Source: a virus. Taken from it: a stretch of 25,458 nucleotides of DNA. Numbering within the stretch: the first letter of the stretch is position 1; every line of letters starts with the position of its first letter. Shown in pieces: positions 24,526 to 25,458 of the stretch. The stretch spans positions 1-25,458 of IMG/VR virus record IMGVR_UViG_3300043448_000586; one strand, written 5' to 3'. The translations under genes were made by a program, and so were the position numbers. The notes beneath the pieces were generated by a model. The model saw nothing but the letters and a program-made list of their open reading frames with translations. It had not been told where the DNA came from and made no database searches.

Positions 24526-25458
24526 GAGAATACATAGTTACTCTAAATAACATGGACGATTTAGATGCGTTCTATGAGGACATGGAAACACCTGGTGGTA
24601 ATCTTTACATACCAAATAGAAGTGTAGAATGTGTTAATCGTAGACCAATAAGCCGTAATACGCACTACATGCTCACTGATGAAGAAGCTGAACAGGTTAG
24701 AAATGATCCTAGAGTGCGTGCCTGTAGTCTTAGACCAGAAGAATTAGGTATGATCATTAGACGTAGTTGGACACAAACAAGTGAATATTGGGATAAATCT
24801 GTATCTAATAATAGTAATTATAAAAACTGGGCCCTGTTACGCTGTGTTGAAGGAGTACAAAGAAACAATTGGGGAGACAATGGTATACCAACTCAGTCTG
24901 GAACTATCAATCTAAACGCAGAAGGTCGAAATGTAGACATAGTTATAGTAGATGGATTTATCAATCCTAATCATCCTGAAATGGCTAAGAATAGTGACGG
25001 CTCAGGTGATACTAGAGTAGTTCAATATAACTGGCTACAACATGCTAGCCCACCTAGAGTCTATCAATATACTCCCTTAACAGCCAACGGTGACAATAAT
25101 CATGGCATGCATGTGGCTGGAACTGCTGCGGGAAATACACAAGGATGGGCAAGAAGTGCTAATGTCTATAATTTACATCCTTATTCCACAGATCCAAATG
25201 GACTGGATGTACTTACATTATTTGATTATATTAGAGCTTGGCACAACAGTAAACCTATAAATCCTCAAACAGGGCGCAGAAATCCTACAATCTGTAATAA
25301 TAGTTGGGGATATGGATATAGTTTAGATATAACTTACATTACACAAGTAAATGTTAGAGGTGTTAATTATAATTCAGGATTATCTAGTGCATTTTTAGAA
25401 AGTTTAGGGGTTATAAATGATGGAGTATATGCCTATGCTCCAGCAAGATATCAAGCTA
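24522..25458 (+). CDS. subtilisin-family (S8) serine protease with prodomain, 5' part
   Basis: The open frame from ATG 24522 runs 312 codons to the window edge. The N terminus (about 2-70: 'REYIVTLNNMDDLDAFYED', 'YMLTDEEAEQVRNDPRVRAC') resembles the I9-type propeptide that folds and inhibits subtilisins. S8 motifs follow: Asp144 in 'VDIVIVDGFINPNHPEM', His194 in 'NNHGMHVAGTAAG' (classic H-G-T-H-V-A-G), and 'ICNNSWGYG' (about 257-265) at the substrate-strand S-x-G position. The Ser block (G-T-S-x-A-x-P) should lie beyond the right edge. No signal peptide is seen, so it acts in the infected cell or as part of the virion. The ATG overlaps the collagen-like stop by four bases (ATGA), which points to coupled translation and a shared job. 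Protease family is firm; substrate is unknown. Confidence 0.85.
   Translation, partial: MREYIVTLNNMDDLDAFYEDMETPGGNLYIPNRSVECVNRRPISRNTHYMLTDEEAEQVRNDPRVRACSLRPEELGMIIRRSWTQTSEYWDKSVSNNSNYKNWALLRCVEGVQRNNWGDNGIPTQSGTINLNAEGRNVDIVIVDGFINPNHPEMAKNSDGSGDTRVVQYNWLQHASPPRVYQYTPLTANGDNNHGMHVAGTAAGNTQGWARSANVYNLHPYSTDPNGLDVLTLFDYIRAWHNSKPINPQTGRRNPTICNNSWGYGYSLDITYITQVNVRGVNYNSGLSSAFLESLGVINDGVYAYAPARYQA

Overview
The window is an AT-rich segment (about one third G+C by eye) of a T4-like myovirus genome, most likely marine. It carries a late sigma factor (gp55), an Mre11-type nuclease subunit (gp47), and an almost continuous run of baseplate genes. The combination of a lysozyme-free gp5, an enlarged gp6, a giant gp7-like wedge protein and a Gly-X-Gln collagen-like fibre is typical, as far as I recall, of marine relatives of T4 such as cyanomyoviruses, pelagimyophages and some jumbo phages. 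The host cannot be fixed from this sequence; no tRNA, integrase or host-derived metabolic gene is visible.

Layout. On the minus strand (1-1144) lie gp55 and, downstream of it with a 4-base overlap, the 5' part of gp47. A 79-base divergent control region (1145-1223) carries a near-consensus sigma70 promoter firing left into gp55. A T4-type late promoter motif firing right into the tail genes touches the sigma70 -35 element. From 1224 to the window end all genes are on the plus strand: gp48/gp54-like tube protein, short gp53-like LysM wedge protein, a candidate baseplate hub protein, gp5 spike, gp25, gp6, a 4282-residue gp7-like wedge protein filling half the window, a collagen-like fibre protein, and the start of a subtilisin-family (S8) protease. 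Most plus-strand genes overlap by 1-4 bases or sit within about 10 bases of each other. The largest gap is 47 bases before gp6, and it holds a second late-promoter motif.

How the genes work together. gp55 would redirect host RNA polymerase to the late promoters that drive the baseplate operon, so the regulator and its target are transcribed divergently from one short region. The operon supplies hub parts (tube cap/initiator, candidate hub, spike) and wedge parts (gp53, gp25, gp6, gp7-like). The giant gp7-like protein also carries add-on modules: a cupredoxin-like sandwich without its metal ligands, three carbohydrate-binding-like repeats, a seven-bladed beta-propeller, Gly-x-Gly-Tyr repeats and repeated 'VNG' beta modules. 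These suggest that the baseplate periphery has a role in surface recognition. The collagen-like fibre and the translationally coupled protease extend this host-contact theme. There is no gene-free stretch longer than 300 bases.
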